64,000 nt of DNA, taken from the NCBI GenBank assembly GCA_015067545.1, contig SVMG01000002.1:62001-126000 (forward strand). Reading direction: 5' to 3'. Below, piece after piece: positions 55,380 through 64,000 of this stretch (positions within the stretch are counted from its first letter, which is position 1; each line of letters begins with the position of its first letter). Made by a program: the position numbers and the translations under genes. A model generated the notes under the pieces. The model ran no database searches, was not told where the DNA came from, and saw nothing but the letters and a program-made list of their open reading frames with translations. The stretch comes from Oscillospiraceae bacterium (lineage in GTDB: Bacteria > Bacillota > Clostridia > Oscillospirales > Oscillospiraceae).

Positions 55380-56701
55380 TTCTTTTCACTCCCGCACTGA
55401 GTTTTGTATATGGGCATGTACACATCCCTGTCTCTTATGACACAGCCGGGCGTACCACCCTTTGTGCGCATGATCTGCGTGCACTTGGAGCAGCAAATGC
55501 AGATCTTGTTTTTCTCCATTGCACCGCTTTTCAGAATATCTTTGGCGAAATCGGGATAGGCAAAGATGGTTCTTCCAAAGCCTGCAAGATCAAAGCCGCC
55601 ATTGCGGATATATGCTGCCACCACATTCGGAGCAGCCACACCAAGATAGGTCACCGCTGAGCAGATCAGTGCCATTTCGGGATTGCGTTCCTTCAGCTGA
55701 GCAATGCCGTTGAGCATCCGCGCAACGCCCTGCAGGGGATGCTCCGGGGCTTCGTAACCGCCCTGGGCATAGGGTCTGTTCACGTGGGGGTTAAAATAGG
55801 GGTTGCCCATGGTGATATTCAGCAGCCTTACTCCATATTGATAAAGCTCCTTGATCAGCCAGTCAGGCTCAGTGGGGTCAAAGTCCAGGCTGCCGTCATT
55901 TTTCACGCCGAAGCCATAGGGATAGGGAAAACCGTCATAGACATTCAGACGGGAGGATACGATAAAATCCTTCGGGCTGCACTCCAGTGCACCCTTTACG
56001 CTCTCACGCAGCAGTCTCGTTCTGTTTTCAAGACTTCCGCCGTATTTTCCCTGACGCTCGAAAGCGGACAGCAGTTCAGAATTGAGGTATCGGTGGCAGC
56101 ATTTGATGTCCACGCCGTCGAAGCCTGCCTTTTGGGCCAGTACCGTGCCATGCACCAGAGCCTCCTGCACCCGATCCAGGTAATCGTCGGTGACGATCCT
56201 GTCGGATGAGATGGGGCTGTCCTTTTCAAAGATCGGATTGTTGTATGCGATCAGGGGCGCGGGCGTTCCCTGGGGCTTGGAATATCTGCCGGAGTGGGTC
56301 GCCTGCATAATGACCACAGGCTCATAGCCGTTTTCCTTGAGCGCAGCTTCCTTAATGTCCTCGACTTGTTTTTTGAAATCGTCCAGATTGTTTTCCGTTA
56401 TGTAAAGCTGGCGCGGATTGGCTCTGCCTTCTTCCATGACCGCCGTTGCCTCGAACCAGATCAATCCCGCTCCGCCTTTGGCAAAACGGTCGTAACGTCT
56501 TTTCGTAAGAACGTCGGGAGATCCGTCCGCCGTGCCGTCGCAGCCCTCCATGGCCTGACAGGTCAGACGGTTGGGGATGACTTTTCCGCAGATCTCAAGG
56601 GGTGTGCTCAATACAGCGGTATCCTCCGCAAAGGGAAGACCTGTGCCCAACTGTGTGTTTTGCTCCTTAAATTCATCGAAAGTTGTATATACTTTTTGCA
56701 T
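55376..56701 (-). CDS. Old-yellow-enzyme-family NADH:flavin oxidoreductase, single OYE module plus C-terminal Cys cluster
   Basis: IPNRLTCQAMEGCDGTADG, FDGVDIKCCHRYLNSELLSAFERQGKYGGSLENRTRLLRE, GFGRTIFAYPDFAKDI, CICCSKCTQIMRTKGGTPGC. Confidence 0.9.
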   Translation of the reverse strand: MQKVYTTFDEFKEQNTQLGTGLPFAEDTAVLSTPLEICGKVIPNRLTCQAMEGCDGTADGSPDVLTKRRYDRFAKGGAGLIWFEATAVMEEGRANPRQLYITENNLDDFKKQVEDIKEAALKENGYEPVVIMQATHSGRYSKPQGTPAPLIAYNNPIFEKDSPISSDRIVTDDYLDRVQEALVHGTVLAQKAGFDGVDIKCCHRYLNSELLSAFERQGKYGGSLENRTRLLRESVKGALECSPKDFIVSSRLNVYDGFPYPYGFGVKNDGSLDFDPTEPDWLIKELYQYGVRLLNITMGNPYFNPHVNRPYAQGGYEAPEHPLQGVARMLNGIAQLKERNPEMALICSAVTYLGVAAPNVVAAYIRNGGFDLAGFGRTIFAYPDFAKDILKSGAMEKNKICICCSKCTQIMRTKGGTPGCVIRDRDVYMPIYKTQCGSEKK

Positions 56702-56771
56702 ACTGATCCCTCCTGTTATTATTGTACTGGAAACAGCGGAGATAATCTATATAAAAATTGCTTTATTCTAT

Positions 56772-56807
56772 GTAAATCTTGCAAAATTTACGCAAATATG
56801 CTATAAT
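56772..56807 (+). promoter_or_regulatory. Promoter and dyad upstream of the araC-type gene
   Basis: TTGCAA(56779-56784) - 17 bp - TATAAT(56802-56807); GTAAAT-N8-ATTTAC dyad (56772-56791). Confidence 0.6.
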
Positions 56808-56825
56808 TACGGCGAGGTGAGCCCT

Positions 56826-57617
56826 ATGCAAAAAACTGTACAAACCGTTTATCACTCTTCTCAGCCTTTACATAAGCATTCTCATTTTCACGATTGCCAC
56901 CAAATCATCCTTGTTGTGCGGGGAAATGTGGAGTTCTTCGTGAACGATCGGCATATCAGCGCGTCGGATGGCGACATCGCCATCTTCAGCCGCTATGAGA
57001 ACCATTCCGTTTGTAATTGCTCCGAGGAATACGAGCGATATGTTTTGCATATTGACCCAGATGTTGTCAACCAGAAAAGCCCCGTTTATTCCCTGTTGAC
57101 TGACCGGCCCGCAGGTTTTTGCAATGTGTTGAACATTTCTTCCTGCAAGGGCGAGATAATCGGTCTGTTCAAGCGAATGATCGTCGAGCACAACAGCCAG
57201 GCTCGGCTCTCCGACGAACTGGAGCAGCTGTTGGTCAAGCAGCTGCTGGTCATGGTCTACCGAAGCACAACTGTGACCTTCCACAGCACCTACGACGATG
57301 TGGTGGCAGATCTGAAGCGTCAGTTTGAAAACAACTGCCAGATCCATTATAATCTGGACAACCTGGCTCGGAAATACAGTATAAGCCCCTCCTCCCTGTC
57401 CCACCGCTTCCAGGCGGCCACCGGCGTTTCCGTTATGGAATATCTGCAATCCTGCCGTATGGCCAACGCCAAGCAGCTGCTTGCCGACACCCATCTCAGC
57501 ATTGGGCAGATCGTGGAGCGCTGCGGTTTTTCCGATAACAGCAACTTTAGCCGCGCATTCAAAAAGATGACGGGGATGTCTCCCTCCGCCTTCCGCAAAC
57601 AATACAAGGCGCGGTGA
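56826..57617 (+). CDS. AraC family transcriptional regulator
   Basis: Cupin-like N-terminus (HKHSHFHDCHQIILVVRGNVEFFVN) and C-terminal double HTH (LARKYSISPSSLSHRFQAATGVSVMEYLQ...IVERCGFSDNSNFSRAFKKMTGMSPSAFRK). Confidence 0.92.
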   Translation: MQKTVQTVYHSSQPLHKHSHFHDCHQIILVVRGNVEFFVNDRHISASDGDIAIFSRYENHSVCNCSEEYERYVLHIDPDVVNQKSPVYSLLTDRPAGFCNVLNISSCKGEIIGLFKRMIVEHNSQARLSDELEQLLVKQLLVMVYRSTTVTFHSTYDDVVADLKRQFENNCQIHYNLDNLARKYSISPSSLSHRFQAATGVSVMEYLQSCRMANAKQLLADTHLSIGQIVERCGFSDNSNFSRAFKKMTGMSPSAFRKQYKAR

Positions 57618-57666
57618 AGTCCGCCCGGCGGAGCGTGATAACACAGCCGTTCAGGAGGTATGCCCC

Positions 57667-58386
57667 TTGATAAACAAACTCACAGAAAACCGATTCCGAA
57701 TCCTCAGCGGCAGTATGCTGAAATTGCTGGCGATCATCAGCATGACCATTGACCATTCTGCCGTGATCCTTTATCCCGTGATCGACGCAATGCGCGTTCC
57801 CATCAGTATTGGCGGAAGGGCCATCACTTTGTACTGGGTCATGCGCAAGCTCGGCCGGCTGGCCTTTCCGATCTTTTGCTTTCTGATCTCGGAGGGCTAT
57901 GCGCACACCGGAAACAAGGTGCGCTACGGCCTTCGGCTGCTGATCTTCGCCCTTGTTTCTGAGCTCCCCTTCAATTTGCTTCATGGCAACCGTTGGTTGG
58001 ATGCCAGTGGGCAAAATGTCTTTTTTACTCTGTTTTTGGGGCTCATACTGATCCACGCCTACGAAGCAGAGGTCCATCAGCTTCTGAAATTTCTTGCTAT
58101 GGCCGCTGTGTGCACGATCGCCGTCGTGCTGAAGGCAGATTACGGACTGTACGGCGCGCTGCTGGTCCTTGTGATCCATCTTTTCAGAAATGCACCGTGT
58201 GTTCAGCCGCTTCTGGCCTATCCCCTGCTTTCCGGAGAAATTGCCGCCTGTGCCGCCTTCGTGCCCATCCATTTGTATAACGGCAAGCGCGGCTTTATCC
58301 GAACGCCATTTTTGAAGTTCTCCTTCTATGCGTTCTATCCCGCGCACATTTTGGTGCTCTACGGGATCCGCTATCTGCTGAAGTGA
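57667..58386 (+). CDS. TraX family protein, TTG start
   Basis: GSMLKLLAIISMTIDHSAVILYP, RKLGRLAFPIFCFLISEGYAHTGN, ELPFNLLHGN. Confidence 0.85.
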   Translation: MINKLTENRFRILSGSMLKLLAIISMTIDHSAVILYPVIDAMRVPISIGGRAITLYWVMRKLGRLAFPIFCFLISEGYAHTGNKVRYGLRLLIFALVSELPFNLLHGNRWLDASGQNVFFTLFLGLILIHAYEAEVHQLLKFLAMAAVCTIAVVLKADYGLYGALLVLVIHLFRNAPCVQPLLAYPLLSGEIAACAAFVPIHLYNGKRGFIRTPFLKFSFYAFYPAHILVLYGIRYLLK

Positions 58387-58388
58387 AT

Positions 58389-58434
58389 ACAAAGACCCAG
58401 CGCAATGGCACCGCCACCGCGCTGGGTCTTTTGT
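58389..58434. terminator. Intrinsic terminator between convergent genes
   Basis: aaagacccagcgc...gcgctgggtctttt. Confidence 0.75.
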
Positions 58435-58459
58435 CTGGAAACAGGTGATTTCAGAATTC

Positions 58460-59638
58460 TCACCTGTTGCTTTTTGTTTTTTGGGCCAGGTTAAGGTCTC
58501 TGAGCATTTTGTCGACACCCGAACCAGTCTCTTCGTACACTCTCGCGCCTCTTTTGAGCAAGCGGGCAGCGCGAACAATGCCGCCGTTAAAGATCAGACA
58601 GAGCCACCGATGGAGCTGGCAGAACGGATACAGCCATTTGTACTTGTAAAGAACCGGATACTGTCTTCTTAATTCATGGTACGGACGAAACACCAAGTAC
58701 ATGGCATATCCGACTCGCCCACCGTTTTTGGCACTTTTGACTGCTATGCTGTTGTTTACTCCTCCGTAAATCCCACCGCTGAGAACATAGCCTTCCATCC
58801 GTTTCGTTATTTCCGTATGAACGGCCTCGCCGAACCAAACCTCAGATAAATGCTCCGCATTTTGTGCAAATTCCAATAATTGTCCAGCCTGAAGCAATTC
58901 TGTTTTCTTTTGGTGATCATACTCCAGCCGATGATTCAGCAGCCACAGATCCACAAAAAACCGAATTCCGCAGCCAGCCTCTGTGAAATGCTTTGCCATA
59001 TGCGCAATATGGTAAAAATAGAACATCTCATTGCTCATGGCATATTGTTGTCCGCTGATGCACCAAGCATGCTCATCCCATATGCTTTTCAGCACTTCAT
59101 TGGCATTCGCCAAATAGTGTTCTTCGATGGTTTCAAAGTGCAGCTCCAAATGGACGCCGCTGGGCGCATACATCTGTACATCATGGTCATATGCGCCCTG
59201 ATTCTGATAGTTCAGTTTGCCGACAAGCGCATCCGTTGCCGCAGCAACATCCTTCGGTTTTACCAAAATATCAATGTCCGAGCTTGTCCGCATCCACGGC
59301 TCCGGATAATACCGACGCATCACCGCTCCCTTTAGGGGCATGTACGGAACGCCGGCTTCATCCAAAATGCGGCAGATCTCAGTTAGTTCATACCCGATCC
59401 GCTCGTAGCGATATACAGCAAGGATCTGCTGCTTTCTGAAAAGCTCGTTTATTTCGTTGTCCTGCAAGGCTTTTTGCGTGTTTAACTCTGCCGCAACAAG
59501 ATGCGCAACATCATGTGCCTTGGAAAGCGCATATGCCTCTTTCAGAATGTCCGGCGCAAGGTCGTGCTTGATGGGATACTGTTTCCCACAAACCTGTGCC
59601 CTTATTGTGCCCAAAACAATAGCTGTAATCGTGCTCAT
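58460..59638 (-). CDS. Nucleotidyltransferase family protein (PF14907-like, uncharacterised)
   Basis: GVPYMPLKGAVMRRYYPEPWMRTSSDIDILVKPKD is typical of this family. Confidence 0.85.
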   Translation of the reverse strand: MSTITAIVLGTIRAQVCGKQYPIKHDLAPDILKEAYALSKAHDVAHLVAAELNTQKALQDNEINELFRKQQILAVYRYERIGYELTEICRILDEAGVPYMPLKGAVMRRYYPEPWMRTSSDIDILVKPKDVAAATDALVGKLNYQNQGAYDHDVQMYAPSGVHLELHFETIEEHYLANANEVLKSIWDEHAWCISGQQYAMSNEMFYFYHIAHMAKHFTEAGCGIRFFVDLWLLNHRLEYDHQKKTELLQAGQLLEFAQNAEHLSEVWFGEAVHTEITKRMEGYVLSGGIYGGVNNSIAVKSAKNGGRVGYAMYLVFRPYHELRRQYPVLYKYKWLYPFCQLHRWLCLIFNGGIVRAARLLKRGARVYEETGSGVDKMLRDLNLAQKTKSNR

Positions 59639-59726
59639 TCCAAGCTCCTACCTTGTTATTTGTCGTAGTTTATTACAGGCAAAATGCGGCTCACGTCTAT
59701 CCCGTTTCTCGCCCTAAAAACGATAC

Positions 59727-60911
59727 TCAGTCTCTAAAGTATAAATCTCTGGTATAGATCTTATGCAAGACATCTGCAATTTCATCATTATATCGATTTG
59801 CAATGATTACATCCGATATTTCTTTAAATTCCTGCAGATCTTTGATTACACGGCTGTTAAAGAAATCATTTTCTTTCATGGTCGGCTCATAAACGACAAC
59901 TTCAATGCCCTTAGCCTTAATTCGCTTCATCACGCCCTGAATGGAAGACTGCCGAAAATTATCACTGCCTGCTTTCATAGTTAAGCGATATACACCAACT
60001 ATTTTGGGATTCTTGGCTATTATTTGATCTGCAATAAAGTCCTTGCGGGTGCTGTTTGCTGCAACGATTGCGGAAATGATATTCTGTGGCACATCGTTAT
60101 AGTTAGCCAACAACTGCTTTGTATCCTTTGGCAGACAATAGCCTCCATATCCAAAAGATGGATTATTATAATGTGTGCCAATTCTGGGATCCAGACCGAT
60201 TCCCTCAATAATAGATTTTGTATCGAGCCCACGAACTGCCGCATAAGTATCCAGTTCATTAAAAAAGGAAACACGAAGTGCTAAATATGTATTGGCAAAT
60301 AGTTTGACCGCCTCTGCTTCAGTGAGGTTCATATAGCGCACATCGATTTTCTCCTTGCATGCGCCTTGCACCAAAAGGCCAGCAAATGTCTCAGCCGCTT
60401 TTCGCATCTTTGCGTTTTCCATCGGCACGCCGATAATGATACGACTCGGATAAAGATTATCATAAAGGGCTCTACCCTCACGCAAAAACTCTGGGCTAAA
60501 CAGAATATTATCGCAATTGAAGTCCGTTCTAATCTTTTCTGTAAATCCCACCGGTACAGTGGACTTAATGATCATCACTGCATTGGGGTTTGCTTGCATG
60601 ACCTGTCTTATTACATCTTCAACAGAGGAAGTGTCGAAATAATTCTTGTCGGAATCATAATTGGTGGGCGTGGAAATGATGACCAACTCCGCCTCGTGAT
60701 ATGCAGATGCGCCATCGGTGGTTGCGGTTAAATCTAGCGGTTTGGTTTTTAAATACTCCTGAATATCTTTATCCACAATGGGCGACTTTTTGTTATTGAT
60801 CATTTCCACCTTTTGTGGAATAATGTCAACAGCGGTAACATGGTTATGCTGCGCCAGTAGCACAGCCATAGACAGACCAACATAGCCTGTTCCTGCAACT
60901 GCAATTTTCAT
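59727..60911 (-). CDS. UDP-glucose 6-dehydrogenase family protein
   Basis: [77 protein letters not shown]. Confidence 0.92.
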   Translation of the reverse strand: MKIAVAGTGYVGLSMAVLLAQHNHVTAVDIIPQKVEMINNKKSPIVDKDIQEYLKTKPLDLTATTDGASAYHEAELVIISTPTNYDSDKNYFDTSSVEDVIRQVMQANPNAVMIIKSTVPVGFTEKIRTDFNCDNILFSPEFLREGRALYDNLYPSRIIIGVPMENAKMRKAAETFAGLLVQGACKEKIDVRYMNLTEAEAVKLFANTYLALRVSFFNELDTYAAVRGLDTKSIIEGIGLDPRIGTHYNNPSFGYGGYCLPKDTKQLLANYNDVPQNIISAIVAANSTRKDFIADQIIAKNPKIVGVYRLTMKAGSDNFRQSSIQGVMKRIKAKGIEVVVYEPTMKENDFFNSRVIKDLQEFKEISDVIIANRYNDEIADVLHKIYTRDLYFRD

Positions 60912-60957
60912 ACGCTTATCTCGCTTTCAAATGTGATGATGTATATTTTTATGGATA

Positions 60958-62031
60958 TTAAACGGAGTAAAATTCTTTATACCACTTTGCAAATCTGCGC
61001 AAGCCCTCACGCAGAGAGATAGACGGCTTGAAGCCAAAGTCCTGTTCCAGAGCTGCAATATCCGCATAGGTTACCGGAACATCACCAGGTTGCATGGGAA
61101 CTAACTTTTTATGGGCTTCAAAATCATAATCTGCTGGTAATACTTGAGCACGAACCAGTTCTTCCTGTAGCACACAGACAAAGTCCAACAGTTTTTCTGG
61201 ATTGTTGTTACCAATATTGTAGACTCTATAAGGCGGCAACGGCAGACCGTCTGCGCCGTTTTTCTTTTCGGGAGCACACTGCATTACCCGCTTGACTCCC
61301 TCTACAATGTCATCTACATAGGTGAAATCACGCTTGCAGTTTCCGTAGTTAAAAATTTCAATAGTCTGCCCTTTTAGGAGTTTGTTGGTGAAGCCAAAAT
61401 AGGCCATATCCGGACGGCCGGCGGGGCCATAGACAGTAAAAAAGCGCAATCCCGTGGAAGGAATATTATAAAGCTTGGAGTAAGCATGCGCCAGTAACTC
61501 ATTGGATTTTTTCGTAGCCGCATATAGGCTAACAGGATTATCCACCTTATCCTCGGTCGCATATGGGATCTTCTCATTGCTTCCGTAAACAGAGGAACTG
61601 GAAGCATAAACCAAATGTTCTACAGGATAATGACGACAGGCTTCAAGGATATTATAAAAACCAATAATATTGCTCTCTATGTACACGTCTGGATTGGTAA
61701 TCGAATACCGGACACCGGCCTGGGCCGCCAAATTGACCGCAACTGTAAAGCCAAACTTCTCAAACAGGTCTTCTACTAAAACTTTGTCTGCAATATTACC
61801 CTGAACGAATTCCCATTTGGAATTTGGATGTAACGCCGCCTCTTTCGTTATCTCCTGCAGTCGATATTCCTTAATGGAAACATCGTAGTAGTCATTCATA
61901 TTGTCAAGACCAATTACTGTCACAGGCTCTACAGTCCGCAGTAGTTCCAATACCAAATTGGCGCCAATAAATCCTGCTGCGCCGGTGACAAAAATGGTTT
62001 TGTTTTGAAGATGGATGTTTGAAGCTAACAT
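60958..62031 (-). CDS. NAD-dependent epimerase, UDP-glucuronate 4-epimerase-like
   Basis: IFVTGAAGFIGANLVLELL, YASSSSVYGSNEKIPY, GLRFFTVYGPAGRPDMAYFGFTNKLLKGQTIEIFNYG. Confidence 0.88.
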   Translation of the reverse strand: MLASNIHLQNKTIFVTGAAGFIGANLVLELLRTVEPVTVIGLDNMNDYYDVSIKEYRLQEITKEAALHPNSKWEFVQGNIADKVLVEDLFEKFGFTVAVNLAAQAGVRYSITNPDVYIESNIIGFYNILEACRHYPVEHLVYASSSSVYGSNEKIPYATEDKVDNPVSLYAATKKSNELLAHAYSKLYNIPSTGLRFFTVYGPAGRPDMAYFGFTNKLLKGQTIEIFNYGNCKRDFTYVDDIVEGVKRVMQCAPEKKNGADGLPLPPYRVYNIGNNNPEKLLDFVCVLQEELVRAQVLPADYDFEAHKKLVPMQPGDVPVTYADIAALEQDFGFKPSISLREGLRRFAKWYKEFYSV

Positions 62032-62123
62032 GATTCCTTATATTCCTTTTCAATAATTAATCTTGTCTTAATTAAGCCTTCAAGCGTTGTGCATTTACCG
62101 TTGCCATTGGTGTTGAACACATC

Positions 62124-63653
62124 CTACTTAATATTTTTGATCAAATTTTTATTTGTTAATAAAGTTACTGCTCCATATACCAAGGCCACTACAATACATA
62201 CAACAAGAGCTAATGCCAACAATTGTACATAGTTTGTTACATTGAAAATAAAATAGGGTTTAATAAGTAGGATCACAACAAAAACGATAGTATTAATAAC
62301 GAGTCGCTTGTATTCGCACCATGGACTTCTTTGTAGAATTACCCTATTCGCATAAATAATAATATCGTTCATTCGATATGCCAATGCAGTAATCGTTCCA
62401 ATCAAAACACCATAAATACCAATCCAATTTACAAGGATCACAGATGTTGTAATGTTGATTATCGCTTCCAGAATACTACGATATTTCGTTTTATCTGCAT
62501 GTCCAGTAACCGTAATCAATCGGGCTGCTACTGCTCGAACCCCTGACATCAAATTAATGATAACAAACAAAATTGGAAGACCCGACATCATATAATTCGC
62601 ATCTGCGACGCCTTTTGTATACAAGGACATAAATGGCGTAATCATGATATATGCCGCTGTCATTACAGTAAAAACGATTCCTGAATATAGTGCACTGTAT
62701 CGATCATACAATGCCAGAAACTTTTGTCGATCTTTATAAAAGTTCTGCCCCAACAGGAAGCCCAAACCTGCATTTGCGGTGTTTACCATTGTGTTCAGTG
62801 CACCAAAAACTAAATTATAGACACTGTAGACGCTTGCTAAAGCAAAGCTGCAAAAGGTCGAAATTAAAAATACATCTGTTCCCGAAAAAATTGTAGCAGA
62901 TATTTCGTGTACAACAAATGCTCCTCTCTCCTGCAGAGAATCGTATGCTCTTGTTTTGGTTGGTTTCAACCATGGATATTGCCTTCTGCAAAGCAGCAGT
63001 ACTGCGGGAATCTTGATCAAAGAAACCACTACAAATCCTGCTTGCACCCAAACAACATTACATCCTGCGGATACCAAAATAATTTTCGTGATTGACATAC
63101 CAACGCTGATTACGAACGATATTGCATCTACAAAATAGTTCTTTCCATCCGCAATCAAAAGTTGCATATATGCAGACGAACAATAATACGTCAGGCAATT
63201 ACCCGCGCCTTGTAGTATAATCACCAGGAAAATAGTCTGTCGGTCCACAGAGGAGTGCGACACTAACGGATATAGTATCGCAAAGCCCATAACGCCTAGT
63301 GTGTAAAAGATCGTTACTTTTCTAAAATAAGCTTTTGTTTGTCCAATTAAAATATTGATCTGTTCTTGATTCTGTTGATCCAACGGCTTGTATAGGGCAT
63401 TTATTGACGCAGTTCCAATACCCGCTTCTAACAACGCTAAATATCCAAAAATCTGCGTAATCGTTGATAGCAAGCCGTTTACCTCTGAGCCATAAGACAC
63501 AATAAAAAGCCTGGGAATAATAATATTGAGTAGCATTAGTACAATTTTTGTACCAAAACTAATGACTACATTTCTAACCACAAGGTTCCCTTTTCCTTGG
63601 ATGCGCAAAAAGCTACGACTCATAAATTGCTCCAATTTTTCTTGCAAACTCAT
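62124..63653 (-). CDS. Oligosaccharide flippase / Wzx-like MOP transporter
   Basis: 509-aa polytopic protein with a typical lipopolysaccharide-flippase TM pattern, next to GT and sugar-nucleotide genes. Confidence 0.8.
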   Translation of the reverse strand: MSLQEKLEQFMSRSFLRIQGKGNLVVRNVVISFGTKIVLMLLNIIIPRLFIVSYGSEVNGLLSTITQIFGYLALLEAGIGTASINALYKPLDQQNQEQINILIGQTKAYFRKVTIFYTLGVMGFAILYPLVSHSSVDRQTIFLVIILQGAGNCLTYYCSSAYMQLLIADGKNYFVDAISFVISVGMSITKIILVSAGCNVVWVQAGFVVVSLIKIPAVLLLCRRQYPWLKPTKTRAYDSLQERGAFVVHEISATIFSGTDVFLISTFCSFALASVYSVYNLVFGALNTMVNTANAGLGFLLGQNFYKDRQKFLALYDRYSALYSGIVFTVMTAAYIMITPFMSLYTKGVADANYMMSGLPILFVIINLMSGVRAVAARLITVTGHADKTKYRSILEAIINITTSVILVNWIGIYGVLIGTITALAYRMNDIIIYANRVILQRSPWCEYKRLVINTIVFVVILLIKPYFIFNVTNYVQLLALALVVCIVVALVYGAVTLLTNKNLIKNIK

Positions 63654-64000
63654 TAGGGGATAGAGATTTCAGTCTTATCTGTACTGCAGGCCAATCAACA
63701 TCATGCTCTTTAAGGATTTCTTCTACCCACGCCTCTACATCGTCGTATGGCAGATGCAATGCACCGCCAAGGTTGGCATCTTTAGGCACATGCTCAGACA
63801 TCAAGCACAGAATCCCTGCGGCTTGGGATTCCAATGCCACCAATGGTAATCCTTCACTGCGTGATGGCAGTAATGTGTAATCCATTGTACCAAACGCTTG
63901 GCGCTTATCCACATTGGACGGCAGAAAATGTACACAACCCCCAAGTTTCTCCGTCTCAATACATTCTATTAAACGGGCATAATATCCCTCGTCGACAACA
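63613..64000 (-). CDS. Glycosyltransferase (GT4-like), C-terminal part; truncated by the window edge
   Basis: Frame open to the window end: VVDEGYYARLIECIETEKLGGCVHFLPSNVDKRQAFGTMDYTLLPSRSEGLPLVALESQAAGILCL. Confidence 0.8.
   Translation of the reverse strand, partial: VVDEGYYARLIECIETEKLGGCVHFLPSNVDKRQAFGTMDYTLLPSRSEGLPLVALESQAAGILCLMSEHVPKDANLGGALHLPYDDVEAWVEEILKEHDVDWPAVQIRLKSLSPNEFARKIGAIYES

Overview
The window reads as a chromosomal segment of a spore-forming, gut-type Firmicute (Oscillospiraceae/Clostridia-like; inferred from sigG, spoVT, ytvI and spoVB-like genes and from intergenic repeats). Positions 1-44 kb are mostly housekeeping: sigG, rpsT, recG, gpmI, fakA-like, a metal P-type ATPase, glucokinase, a fused flavodiiron protein, infC-rpmI-rplT, recJ, rel, dtd, hemZ, hup, glmS, dprA, a DEAD-box helicase and spoVT. 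A putative cobalamin riboswitch sits in front of a DUF4430 (transcobalamin-C-like) lipoprotein and an ECF S-component-like gene. From about 44.2 to 52.0 kb, immediately upstream of spoVT, there is an AT-richer accessory island. It holds four copies of the spoVT 5' region: the native one plus three displaced truncated copies. Single-gene cargos alternate with them (CocE-type hydrolase, large sortase-type surface protein, unknown 186-aa protein), and each cargo ends in an intrinsic-terminator hairpin. One fossil copy still has a sigma-G-like promoter, an RBS and a 62-aa ORF. This cassette-like arrangement is the best candidate for an undescribed system in the window. Next come a reductive flavoenzyme operon (OYE / SDR / FrdA-like) with a divergent AraC regulator, and the edge of a capsule/exopolysaccharide locus. 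No rRNA, tRNA, CRISPR array, integrase or transposase was recognised. All family calls come from reading the translations by eye; no database search was run.
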